From the NCBI GenBank assembly GCA_964578745.1, contig CAZODZ010000033.1, positions 1-16,843 of the forward strand: DNA of 16,843 nt. Reading direction: 5' to 3'. A program made the position numbers and the translations under genes. The DNA comes from SKVJ01 sp964578745. Lineage in GTDB: Bacteria > Chloroflexota > Dehalococcoidia > GIF9 > AB-539-J10. Below are positions 7,515-13,897 of this stretch, piece by piece (position 1 is the stretch's first letter; each line of letters starts with the position of its first letter). The notes under the pieces were generated by a model. That model was not told the origin of the DNA. It worked only from the letters and a program-made list of their open reading frames with translations, and searched no databases.

Positions 7515-8367
7515 TTGTCCCACAGACAGCGCGCCACGCGCGTGTGATGGGGTCGATGAGCTCTGGAGCATCCGTGTACTCCACAAGCGGCACGCCCTGG
7601 ACCTGTGCTTCCGTGACACGCCTGTCAAACGGGATGCGGGCAACAACCTCAATCCCACGAGTGGCGCAGAACGTCTCTATCTGTCGACTGCCTTCCTCGT
7701 TGATATCGAACTTGTTGATGCAGACGAGGGCCGGAATCCCGAAGTGCTCACACACTGATAGCACCCGCTCCATATCATGGATACCGGAGACAGAGGGCTC
7801 GGTCACAATGAACGCCAGGTTCGCACCGGACAGGGACGATATCACCGCACAGCCGACACCGGGCGGCCCGTCATTTATGGTGAGTTCGATACCCTGGGCT
7901 TCCGCCGTCTCCTTCGACTTCTGTCGCACAAGGTGCACCAGCTTCCCCGAGTTCTCCTGCGCGATGCCCAGTCTCGCGTGGACCAGTGGTCCAAAACGCG
8001 TGCTGGAGATATACCAGTGTCCTGCCAGGCAGTCACGCATGGCGATTGCGCTGGCCGGACAGACCCGCGCACACAGGCCACACCCTTCACAACCAACAGG
8101 ATCTACCTTGTAGTCCTGGATGGCATCGAACCTGCAGGCTTCCTCACAGAGCCCGCACCGTGTGCACACATCCGGATCGATTTCCGCCACCTGCCCGCTC
8201 CAGAACTCGTGCTCCTCCTTCACCTCCGGCGAGAGCAGCAAATGAAGGTCCGCGGCGTCTACGTCGCAGTCGGACAGGACCTTGCGACCGGGCATTGCAG
8301 CGAACGCACCCACCACGCTCGTCTTGCCGGTACCACCTTTGCCGCTAAGTACGACGACTTCTTTCAT
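7495..8367 (-). CDS. MinD-superfamily ATPase with inserted 2x[4Fe-4S] ferredoxin domain (second copy)
   Basis: A 290-residue P-loop ATPase of the ParA/MinD type is interrupted by a bacterial ferredoxin domain. The deviant Walker A SGKGGTGKT is at 8-16. Cluster motifs are C68-C71-C74-C78 (CTRCGLCEEAC) and C93-C96-C99-C103 (CEGCGLCARVC). The Walker B/switch II is TINDGPPG at 163-170, followed by IVTEPSVSG and the ribose-pocket region with INKFDIN. The architecture resembles the Fe protein of nitrogenase and Mrp, joined to an electron-transfer module. Its role in the family is not proven; ATP-dependent electron delivery or cluster insertion is likely. Its ATG at 8367 lies inside the end of the preceding paralogue (23-base overlap), so the two are probably translationally coupled and made in similar amounts. 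Confidence 0.93.
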   Translation of the reverse strand: MKEVVVLSGKGGTGKTSVVGAFAAMPGRKVLSDCDVDAADLHLLLSPEVKEEHEFWSGQVAEIDPDVCTRCGLCEEACRFDAIQDYKVDPVGCEGCGLCARVCPASAIAMRDCLAGHWYISSTRFGPLVHARLGIAQENSGKLVHLVRQKSKETAEAQGIELTINDGPPGVGCAVISSLSGANLAFIVTEPSVSGIHDMERVLSVCEHFGIPALVCINKFDINEEGSRQIETFCATRGIEVVARIPFDRRVTEAQVQGVPLVEYTDAPELIDPITRAWRAVCGTIDVEDS

Positions 8368-9205
8368 TCACAATCCCTGCTATGCGGTCGTACAGCGACA
8401 AGAATTTCTCTCGGTATTCCGGAAGTGCCTCGACGACGGGCAAACCTCTCGAATACGAGCGTGCGATCTGCTCGTCAAGAGGGATCTCCATCAACACAGG
8501 TATGCCCTCTTCGTGGCAGTATTCTTCGGTTCGTGCGTCTCCCACACCCACGCGGTTTATCACGGCGCCATGCGGCAGGCCCAGTTCCCGCATCGTCTCC
8601 ACAGCAAGACGCAAATCATTCAGTCCAAATGGAGTCGGCTCGGTCACAAGAACGCAGAAGTCACTCCCTTTCACTGCCTCGACTACCGGACACGATGTGC
8701 CAGGCGATGCATCGACGATCGTCACCCCTTCCGATGCTATGCGCTTCCTCACCTGCCGGATAATCGGAGGGGCCATCGGCTGGCCTATTGTGAGGACACC
8801 ATCCGCGAACCTCATCTCCCCGGACACACCATCCTCGACCACCCCTATCTCATGCGGGACCTCCGAGATGGCGCCAACCGGGCAGAAACGGCTACAGGCC
8901 CCGCAGCCATGGCATAGCTCGTTGAATACAAGTACAGACTTGCCGAACACCGCAATCGCGTTGAATGCACACACATCGTGACATACGCCGCAGCCTGTGC
9001 ATTTCGATTCATCGACATACGGCACGGGGATAGATACCGTCTCTACACCTGTCTGTTGCGCTTTCACAAACAGGTGGGCGTTCGGCTCCTCCACGTCACA
9101 GTCAAGCAAGGTCACCGGCATTCGGTCACGCAGGGCCAGAGCCAGGCTCGTCGCAACGAGCGTCTTGCCGGTGCCTCCTTTCCCGCTGGCAATTGATATG
9201 AGCAC
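8345..9205 (-). CDS. MinD-superfamily ATPase with inserted 2x[4Fe-4S] ferredoxin domain (first copy)
   Basis: This 286-residue paralogue has the same plan as the next gene. Walker A SGKGGTGKT is at 7-15, ferredoxin motifs are at C69-C72-C75-C79 (CTGCGVCHDVC) and C98-C101-C104-C108 (CHGCGACSRFC), and the Walker B/switch region is TIVDASPGTSCP at 162-173. The segment between the first strand and the ferredoxin is DCDVEEPNAHLF here and DCDVDAADLHLL in the partner, so the two are old duplicates rather than a recent copy. The start is GTG 9205 after a GAGGG stretch, only three bases beyond the stop of the zinc-ribbon gene. It probably works with the next gene as a heterodimer or pair of successive ATPases in Fe-S or metal-cofactor handling. 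The partnership is inferred from gene order. Confidence 0.93.
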   Translation of the reverse strand: MLISIASGKGGTGKTLVATSLALALRDRMPVTLLDCDVEEPNAHLFVKAQQTGVETVSIPVPYVDESKCTGCGVCHDVCAFNAIAVFGKSVLVFNELCHGCGACSRFCPVGAISEVPHEIGVVEDGVSGEMRFADGVLTIGQPMAPPIIRQVRKRIASEGVTIVDASPGTSCPVVEAVKGSDFCVLVTEPTPFGLNDLRLAVETMRELGLPHGAVINRVGVGDARTEEYCHEEGIPVLMEIPLDEQIARSYSRGLPVVEALPEYREKFLSLYDRIAGIVNERSRRT

Positions 9206-9208
9206 GCC

Positions 9209-9433
9209 CTATGCCCTCACCATCCGAGCACCGCAACGCGGACACGTCTGCTCATAGCACGGTGTCCCAACACGGTGCGGCTGCTCCGCCCCACACGCGG
9301 GGCATACGCAGACACCACCGGGCCCTGCACCGGCACGATTACCTCCCATTCGACCGCGACCCAGGCCTCGTCCTAGGCCGCGCCCTGTTCCTGGACCCTG
9401 TCCCAATGGTCCTGTTCCATCTCCTCGTGGCAT
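9209..9433 (-). CDS. Small zinc-ribbon protein with DUF5320-like N-terminal cap
   Basis: This 74-residue protein starts at ATG 9433, with GGAGG seven bases upstream; the frame is open further but has no better start. Residues 1-18 (MPRGDGTGPLGQGPGTGR) match the beginning of the two DUF5320 proteins encoded upstream. A Gly/Arg-rich stretch (LGRGLGRGRMGG) follows. The C-terminal half has six cysteines: C42, then C44-x2-C47 (CPAC), C59, and C64-x2-C67 (CPRC), which would form a zinc ribbon or hold an Fe-S centre. The stop is three bases from the GTG of the first MinD-type gene, so translation is probably coupled. The role is unknown; the position suggests an adaptor or metal-binding partner of the ATPases. 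Confidence 0.8.
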   Translation of the reverse strand: MPRGDGTGPLGQGPGTGRGLGRGLGRGRMGGNRAGAGPGGVCVCPACGAEQPHRVGTPCYEQTCPRCGARMVRA

Positions 9434-9527
9434 TACCACACCTCCAGTCGGCGCACATGCAGCCTGGCGCGAAAAGCACCTCCCGAGCCGGCGCCTGTGC
9501 GCGTGTATAGTACCTCCGGTCCCGTAT

Positions 9528-10094
9528 TCAATCCCTGCTGTGAAGCTCATCTATACGGCGGTTGACATCGTCCACCCGCGAGCGAAGGTCATCAAGCTGC
9601 ACCTTCAACTCACGCAAGACCTGCATCATCCCCGATTCACTCTCCGGCGGTGCAAACCTGCCCATACCTGTGCCCATGCCTGTGCCTGCGCCAGCACCCG
9701 CACCCATGCTCATGCCTCCCCCTGCACCCCCGCCAAGTCCGTGATGTGCAGCAACATTCGCCTTCGGACTCGGCCGATAGCGACCGGCTTTGAAGGCCGC
9801 GACTGCATCGCTGACTGTTCCGCTTACGCCGCTAATTACATCGATGCCCGCCGCGCTCAGCGCCTGATACGCATTGGGACCGCAGTTGCCGGTGAGCACG
9901 GCACTGACCTGCTTCCCGGCGATCATCTGAGCCGTTGCAATGCCGGCCCCCTGGGAAGCAGCTACACTTGCGTTATCAAGCACCTCGTGCTCACCGGTCT
10001 CGGTATCCACGATCACGAAACAGGGACAGCGGCCGAACCTCGGGTCGACGTTTGAATCAAGAGACGGGCCCGACGCAGAGACCGCTACTCTCAC
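9528..10094 (-). CDS. NifX-like protein with Gly/Met-rich linker and coiled-coil tail
   Basis: Residues 1-108 of this 188-residue protein form a NifX/NifB-C-type domain: MRVAVSASGPSLDSNVDPRFG at the start, GRCPCF with C23 and C25, and VLTGNCGPNAYQAL with C71. It is likely to bind a metal cluster or its precursor in the cytoplasm. Residues 119-146 are a low-complexity linker almost entirely of Gly, Ala and Met. Residues 155-188 (GMMQVLRELKVQLDDLRSRV onward) have the heptad look of a short coiled coil, absent from ordinary NifX proteins. The start is GTG 10094, which overlaps the stop of the preceding DUF5320 gene by four bases (GTGA), and GGAGG lies upstream inside that gene. The overlap implies translational coupling, and both gene products end in a helical tail. 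Confidence 0.9.
   Translation of the reverse strand: MRVAVSASGPSLDSNVDPRFGRCPCFVIVDTETGEHEVLDNASVAASQGAGIATAQMIAGKQVSAVLTGNCGPNAYQALSAAGIDVISGVSGTVSDAVAAFKAGRYRPSPKANVAAHHGLGGGAGGGMSMGAGAGAGTGMGTGMGRFAPPESESGMMQVLRELKVQLDDLRSRVDDVNRRIDELHSRD
9657..9740 (-). repeat. Low-complexity hexamer-like repeat coding Gly/Ala/Met
   Basis: This stretch inside the longer NifX-like gene consists of imperfect six-base units of the kind GGCATG/GGCACA/GGTGCG on the coding strand and gives the Gly-Ala-Met linker at residues 119-146. Such tracts often vary in length between strains through slippage. The multiple of three keeps the frame here. Confidence 0.55.
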
Positions 10095-10453
10095 TCTTCC
10101 TCCCCGCCTTCAGACTCAAGCTCACCTACCCGCCGCGTGATGGCATCCAGTTCGTCCTTGAGCGCCGAAGCCTGTCCCTTCAAGTAGTCAAGCTCCTCTT
10201 CCTTGGTGATCGGCCACGCCCCCCACGGGCTGCCCGGTACATAGCCTGGCGCTCCATAGAAGGTGCCACGTGCGAGACCACCCCACCTCCACCAGCCGAA
10301 TCCACGGCCACGACCAAAGCCACGTCCCAGACCACGACCGAAACCCCCTACGGGGTTCGCGTACCCCGGGACATTGTATCCGGCGCAGAAACCTGCAGCT
10401 CTTCCCGTCATCGGACCCATACCCATCGGTCCAGTTCCATCTCCTGCTGGCAT
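10091..10453 (-). CDS. DUF5320 family protein, full length with C-terminal helix
   Basis: This 120-residue protein is a good match to DUF5320. The N-terminal signature MPAGDGTGPMGMGPMTGR (1-18) is followed by GFCAGYNVPGY with C23, a Gly/Arg/aromatic-rich middle (GFGRGLGRGFGRGRGFGWW, about 37-55), and a C-terminal helix (TKEEELDYLKGQASALKDEL at 83-102, continuing to about 113) with heptad spacing, ending in acidic residues. AGGAGG lies nine bases before ATG 10453. The family's function is not known. Its members usually sit beside NifX-like and MinD/ferredoxin genes in anaerobes, as here. It overlaps the NifX-like gene by four bases, which suggests the two proteins work together, perhaps through their coiled coils. 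The first 55 bases are nearly identical to those of the paralogue upstream. Confidence 0.85.
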   Translation of the reverse strand: MPAGDGTGPMGMGPMTGRAAGFCAGYNVPGYANPVGGFGRGLGRGFGRGRGFGWWRWGGLARGTFYGAPGYVPGSPWGAWPITKEEELDYLKGQASALKDELDAITRRVGELESEGGEEE

Positions 10454-10534
10454 TGTCTTGTTCCTCCTTGTAGTACCTCGTCAGAATGATTCGCGCGGTT
10501 GATACGACCGCTCATCCCATGGCCGTCTCAGTGC

Positions 10535-10816
10535 CTACCACCACGGGATGCGGCGGCCTCTCCAGCCCAGACCACGGCCACCACGCCCGAACCACCAGCC
10601 CCTGCCAAAGCCGCGTCCAAAGCCATATGCTGGCGCCAGCCCGTAGCCGCCGTACGGTCCATATGGTACAGGGGCTGCGTAGCCGCGACCACGCCACCAA
10701 CCACGCCCACCCGGGGCGCTGTAGAATCCGGGGACTCCGAAACCGGCGCAGTATCCCAAACCACGGCCGGTCATCGGCCCCATACCCATCGGTCCAGTTC
10801 CGTCTCCCAACGGCAT
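10535..10816 (-). CDS. DUF5320-like paralogue without the C-terminal helix
   Basis: This 93-residue protein starts at ATG 10816, with AAGGAGG eight bases upstream. Residues 1-23 (MPLGDGTGPMGMGPMTGRGL, then GYC) are almost the same as in the next gene, including C23, the only cysteine. The rest is glycine, arginine, tyrosine and tryptophan (PYGPYGGYGLAPAYGFGRGF at 51-70, then repeated WWxGRG-like turns) and ends at PWW. The charged helix that closes the full-length DUF5320 protein is absent. It is a tandem duplicate that has lost or never had the helix. Low complexity makes a folded structure unlikely in the second half. The function is unknown; RNA, membrane or metal contacts are all possible. 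Confidence 0.75.
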   Translation of the reverse strand: MPLGDGTGPMGMGPMTGRGLGYCAGFGVPGFYSAPGGRGWWRGRGYAAPVPYGPYGGYGLAPAYGFGRGFGRGWWFGRGGRGLGWRGRRIPWW

Positions 10817-10926
10817 TGTCTTTTCCTCCTTCTACCAAGTCTCTCTGTCAGTGTCATCAGGTCTATGTGTCCACGTGCCCGCCACACTACAGGGCCGAGT
10901 GCAGCGACTTTCCAGTGAATCCTCGC

Positions 10927-11484
10927 TCATGGCTCACCTCCCTGTGGTTGACCTCGCCCGCGTCGCGCCAGCCTCTCCGGCTGCATCTTTTGCCGCTCAC
11001 CCGGTGTTCCATGGCCCCCACCCCATCCATGGCCATGTCCACCACGTCTCCCCTGCCAAGGGGGTGCACCGGGGAATACAGGCAACACATCACGACCGCG
11101 GCAACTCGGACAGGTAACTGGCGCTGCAACCGGAAGAGGACCCGGCGGTAATGACCATTCATATCCGTCATGTTGACACCGGAAACGCGCGCCTGGAAAC
11201 GCTACGTTTCCACCCTCCACCCTGATGGACTTGCCGTTCAATATCGCGTCGGCGAGCTTCCTGCGCGCAGACTTCACGATCTGGTGAAATGTACCACGCG
11301 AAATGCCCATACGCCGCGCACATTCCTCCTGGTGAAGGTCCTCTATGTCCTTCAGCCGGATCGCCTCAACCTCCTCCAGCTTCAGCGTCACTCCCTTCAG
11401 CCCATCCACCGGAACGCCGGCAGGCTTGAAGTACGTCACCCATGGCGCCTGCATTACCTGTCTCAGTTTTGTTGGTCTCGGCAC
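10927..11484 (-). CDS. DUF134 family DNA-binding regulator with zinc-ribbon extension
   Basis: DUF134 proteins are small predicted transcription regulators with a sigma-70 region-4-like helix-turn-helix. Here the core (residues 1-96 of 185) begins MPRPTKLRQV, contains the family pattern TLKLEEVEAIRLKDIEDLHQ, and has the HTH CARRMGISRGTFHQIVKSAR at about 55-74. An extension follows: F-x-C103-x-H105 and C125-P-S-C128 form a likely metal site, then a Gly/His-rich run (GRRGGHGHGWGGGHG, 147-161) and a basic tail. The frame is open back to 11820, but the strong promoter at 11516-11544 lies inside that extension and the family begins at this point, so I take GTG 11484, preceded by AAGGAGG with a short two-base gap. 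As first gene of the cassette it is probably its metal-responsive regulator. Confidence 0.85.
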   Translation of the reverse strand: MPRPTKLRQVMQAPWVTYFKPAGVPVDGLKGVTLKLEEVEAIRLKDIEDLHQEECARRMGISRGTFHQIVKSARRKLADAILNGKSIRVEGGNVAFPGARFRCQHDGYEWSLPPGPLPVAAPVTCPSCRGRDVLPVFPGAPPWQGRRGGHGHGWGGGHGTPGERQKMQPERLARRGRGQPQGGEP

Positions 11485-11515
11485 TTCCTCCTTCTTTCCT
11501 GCAAGTTTCTGACAT

Positions 11516-11544
11516 ATGCTAGAAATAAACAGGCCCTCTGTCAA
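11516..11544 (-). promoter_or_regulatory. Main promoter of the metallocofactor cassette
   Basis: On the minus strand, a perfect -35 box TTGACA (11539-11544) and TAGCAT (11516-11521; four of six matches to the -10 box) are separated by 17 bases. Transcription would start near 11509, about 25 bases before the DUF134 GTG. The AT-rich spacer stands out from its surroundings. No promoter of similar quality is seen between the following genes until 7485-7514. Confidence 0.65.
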
Positions 11545-11675
11545 ATCGGTTTCCCGCCTGTCTATTGCTGCAACCTGCACTACATCGAGTCCGTTTCCCG
11601 TATGCCGGATTGTAGTCGACGTCCGGCCGCTCACGTCGAACTCCGTCCCGGCCCCACCCAGATAGGCAATTGCAT

Positions 11676-11696
11676 AGCCGGCTGGCCCAGCCGGCT
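11676..11696. repeat. GC-rich hairpin in the DUF134 upstream region
   Basis: A perfect inverted repeat with nine-base arms (AGCCGGCTG and CAGCCGGCT) and a three-base loop. On the plus strand it is followed by TTGCTTGAT, a weak U-rich tail, so it could end plus-strand transcription. On the minus strand it would be a stem in any RNA started further upstream. Confidence 0.4.
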
Positions 11697-11701
11697 TGCT
11701 T

Positions 11702-11752
11702 GATGATATCCCCGCGACGGGCGTGTACACGATATCATCTGTATAGTCGCGG
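11702..11752. other. Interleaved inverted repeats, pseudoknot order
   Basis: GATGATATC (11702-11710) pairs with GATATCATC (11731-11739), and CCGCGAC (11712-11718) pairs with GTCGCGG (11746-11752). The two perfect pairings cross each other (A-B-A'-B'), as in an H-type pseudoknot with stems of nine and seven base pairs. The connecting lengths are 1, 12 and 6 bases. An eight-base palindrome GTGTACAC (11723-11730) fills the central loop. As DNA it could instead be two overlapping operators. The wider stretch 11545-11941 holds no recognised gene, but has another hairpin at 11850-11871 (CGGCGAG, CTCGCCG). Confidence 0.45.
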
Positions 11753-11941
11753 ATGGAGAGGGACGAGGTGCCCGGTGAGCAGCTGGAGCCATCGCAAAGA
11801 ATGTCGGCGCCCGGCTCCATGCCGAGGACGTCCTACTTGTCCGGGCTGTCGGCGAGCACGTTGCCTCGCCGGCCGTTGCACATCATCAACTCAGGCAGGG
11901 GAAACGGGTCGGGTTGACGACCAAAGAAAGGGATCGGGCTG

Positions 11942-12403
11942 CTACGCGCCGGGGCGCTCGTTCTCGAAACAGTAGAGCCAGAGATCGATGTCTATCTCGG
12001 GAACAGTCCACTCCTGAGGCAGGTTCGCAACATACTTGTGCGCAAACAATTGACACCATCTCCTTGCAACGCCGGGGTCACCTGTGACATCAAGCAGAAG
12101 TGCAACGGACAACTGCAGCGCTCCCGCAGTCTCAGCTCCCCAGTCGAACTGCGCGCTGTAGTCGTGGATCTCCCGGGATGCCTCGGGAGTCAGGTCCCTT
12201 TCAACTGGCCCCGCCTCCGGATGCGACGAGTCCCGGACGCTGACGCGGTTGGCGCCTTCGTTACGCCGCCCAGAGTACACTCGCGTAGGGCGTGGTGCCT
12301 GTCTGAAATCAGGCAGGCCAGTCTGTTCAGCAAAGTCACCGTCCATATCCGGAGAGTATGCCAGAAGAGCAACTGAATGACCAATGTGTCTCCCTGGCAA
12401 CAC
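11942..12403 (-). CDS. DUF6166 family protein
   Basis: The DUF6166 family is small, cytoplasmic, of unknown function, and often found on plasmids, in phages and in accessory regions. Residues 41-45 plus the following GRR (RVYSGRR) match the family start, and the conserved block FDWGAETAGALQLSVALLLD (86-105) with VTGD and the closing ANLPQEWTVPEIDIDLWLY (126-144) are clear. The usual aromatic Gly-Tyr-Gly-Gly of the central motif reads GAETAG here. The frame starts at GTG 12403; ATG 12346 is another choice. Neither has a clear ribosome site, so the first 35 residues are uncertain. It is divergent from the HTH gene that starts at 12646. Confidence 0.7.
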   Translation of the reverse strand: MLPGRHIGHSVALLAYSPDMDGDFAEQTGLPDFRQAPRPTRVYSGRRNEGANRVSVRDSSHPEAGPVERDLTPEASREIHDYSAQFDWGAETAGALQLSVALLLDVTGDPGVARRWCQLFAHKYVANLPQEWTVPEIDIDLWLYCFENERPGA

Positions 12404-12645
12404 TGGTTCACATTAGTAAACGATCCTGTGCAGCGTGCATGCGACCATTGCAGTCTCACGGTTGCACGCTGAACCCCCACAGCCGGGGGGCGCGAGCCCT
12501 CTCCATGTGCACACTGGTTGTATCGCCGCCTCCCTGGCGATCGCTGGAGCGGTGCCACATATCGGCGGGGAGTGATATTTTCTCGTTGAATTCGATGGTA
12601 GACGCTGAAAATCTCCCCGCAAAACATCGCACAAAGGCGGATGGT

Positions 12646-12936
12646 ATGGTAAAGTTGACACCTGTGAACATTGGCGACACTCTGGCTCGTTTTCGCGTCG
12701 GTCGGCCGGGCAGCAAGACACGAATAAAAGGCGGCGACTCTCACGAATACCTCAGCGTCGAAGAAGCCGCGCAACGCGTCGAACCACCCGTAACACGGCA
12801 GGCGGTCCACCAGTGGATCAAGCGCGGCGTCAACGGCACCAAGCTCGAGGCATTCCGCGTAGGTCGCGCTTACCTCGTGTCCTACGCAAACCTTGAGGCC
12901 TTCTGCAAAGCCACAAACAAGAAGCTCCGTACCTAG
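12646..12936 (+). CDS. Excisionase/MerR-like helix-turn-helix protein
   Basis: This 96-residue protein has the HTH_17 (excisionase-type) pattern: EYLSVEEAAQRV (34-45), TRQAVHQWIKRGVNG (50-64) as recognition helix and turn, then the wing LEAFRVGRAYLVSYANLEAF (68-86), in which the region chooses 'read the hidden name, act at a site' as in many small DNA-binding proteins of mobile elements and toxin or restriction modules. The frame is open upstream to 12358. I chose ATG 12646 because AAGGCGG lies five bases before it; ATG 12595 in the same frame has no ribosome site. It is transcribed away from the DUF6166 gene and could control the shared upstream region. No integrase or phage gene is in the window. 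Confidence 0.75.
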   Translation: MVKLTPVNIGDTLARFRVGRPGSKTRIKGGDSHEYLSVEEAAQRVEPPVTRQAVHQWIKRGVNGTKLEAFRVGRAYLVSYANLEAFCKATNKKLRT

Positions 12937-13294
12937 TACTCAAGGCGACGTCATCCCGTACGGCCGCAAGGCGACATCGGCGTGCCCGGATTGTGCCACA
13001 CCCCTGCTCTGCGCCATCAGGACAATTGCCTGCGCCTTGCTGGCAGGGTACCACGCTGACGTCGGTGTCCAGCCCGTGGCGATCGGCCACTGAAGTTCCA
13101 CCGTTGCCAGGTAGCAGCAACATATCGTTGACTGAGAGCAATACCGCTGCCGAGATCGGCCGTCTCCTTCTGCGACCTGCCTGACGCCCTGCGCAAGACC
13201 ACGACGCCAGTCCAACTTGCACATGGCCGCAATCTGCGCAAAACTTGGGTTACTTCGGCTTGGCCAGCAACAGGCTGGGAAGTGGGAGGTGCAC
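12937..13294. other. Intergenic stretch without a recognisable gene
   Basis: Several short frames are open on both strands, the longest on the minus strand (12940-13296), but they have cysteine- and serine-rich, non-protein-like composition and no ribosome sites. No tRNA or strong hairpin was found by eye. Confidence 0.35.
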
Positions 13295-13558
13295 ATGACT
13301 GGACAGGGAAGAGAGAGGGAAAATGTGTGGTACTGGGCAGAGAAGTACGACGAGCGCTATCGGGAGTTCCATGAACTCATCAATGAGCAGTTAGGCGGCA
13401 GCCTGGACCGCCAGGCCCTCAGGGATATGTACGCAGCAGACTGGCGCGTCCAGGAAGCGCGTACCGAGTTCATACGGGCCCTTGACCACTGGGCCAGGCT
13501 GACAGAGCAAGGCACTGGTTCGCAGCCACTGCCGCGGGTAGGCCCGACCTACGGCTAG
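13295..13558 (+). CDS. Small hypothetical soluble protein, helical
   Basis: This 87-residue protein is not recognised. Its ATG has GGGAGG six bases upstream, which is better than the upstream ATG at 13217. It is polar, rich in Glu, Arg, Trp and Tyr, and predicted mostly helical: ENVWYWAEKYDERYREFHEL at about 9-28, then LDRQALRDMYAADWRVQEAR and a third helix FIRALDHWARLTEQ. The C-terminus (PLPRVGPTYG) is flexible. There is no cysteine, signal or membrane segment. The three-helix layout would suit a small regulator or structural partner. It stands alone, with non-coding or decayed DNA on both sides. Confidence 0.65.
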   Translation: MTGQGRERENVWYWAEKYDERYREFHELINEQLGGSLDRQALRDMYAADWRVQEARTEFIRALDHWARLTEQGTGSQPLPRVGPTYG

Positions 13559-13897
13559 GCCCGTGCGGCATGATGCGGCGCGGCCAGCCAGCGTTACCCC
13601 TGAGCCGCACAGGTTGTCCAGGCAGTACCGGCGTCTCATGCTGTTGACTGCGTCTGTACCACCATGTGAGATACATGGTGATCATCCTTACAAGAGCGCC
13701 CACATGCTGACAGCATCTGGCGGACGCGACCCTGCGTGCCCGTACCAGCAGGTGACTGCCCGCTAAGAGAACAGCTTGCAGGGTGGCGAGCTGCGGCTGG
13801 GAGACGGGGTGCCGCCCGGCCACAGACGGTCTTTGACCAATAGACAGGATACCTACCTGGAAGTGGTGTTCTGAACGGAAGGAATTGGAAGGAGGGG
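13559..13897. other. Gap with a perfect inverted repeat
   Basis: No gene is recognised. Positions 13660-13680 form a perfect inverted repeat with eight-base arms, CACCATGT-GAGAT-ACATGGTG. TTGACT lies 12 bases before it, so it could be an operator over an old promoter, or an RNA hairpin. The next gene downstream is the pseudogene beginning at 13898. Confidence 0.4.

Noticed and set aside
7777..8763. A 328-codon plus-strand frame
   Set aside because: It lies antisense to both ferredoxin-MinD genes, with arginine-, histidine- and serine-rich composition and no motif.
9657..9740. Possible CRISPR or minisatellite array
   Set aside because: The repeat units are imperfect hexamers inside a coding frame with no spacers, so it is a low-complexity coding tract.
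9540..10055. A 171-codon plus-strand frame rich in His, Ala and Cys
   Set aside because: It is antisense to the longer NifX-like gene; the His/Ala/Cys run is the complement of the Gly/Ala/Met linker repeat.
11485..11820. N-terminal extension of the DUF134 frame by 112 codons
   Set aside because: The frame is open, but a near-consensus promoter and the crossed inverted repeats lie inside it, the sequence resembles no domain, and the family begins at the internal GTG.
12940..13296. A 118-codon minus-strand frame
   Set aside because: Cysteine-, serine- and arginine-rich chance composition, no ribosome site, no family resemblance; it overlaps the start region of a better supported plus-strand gene.
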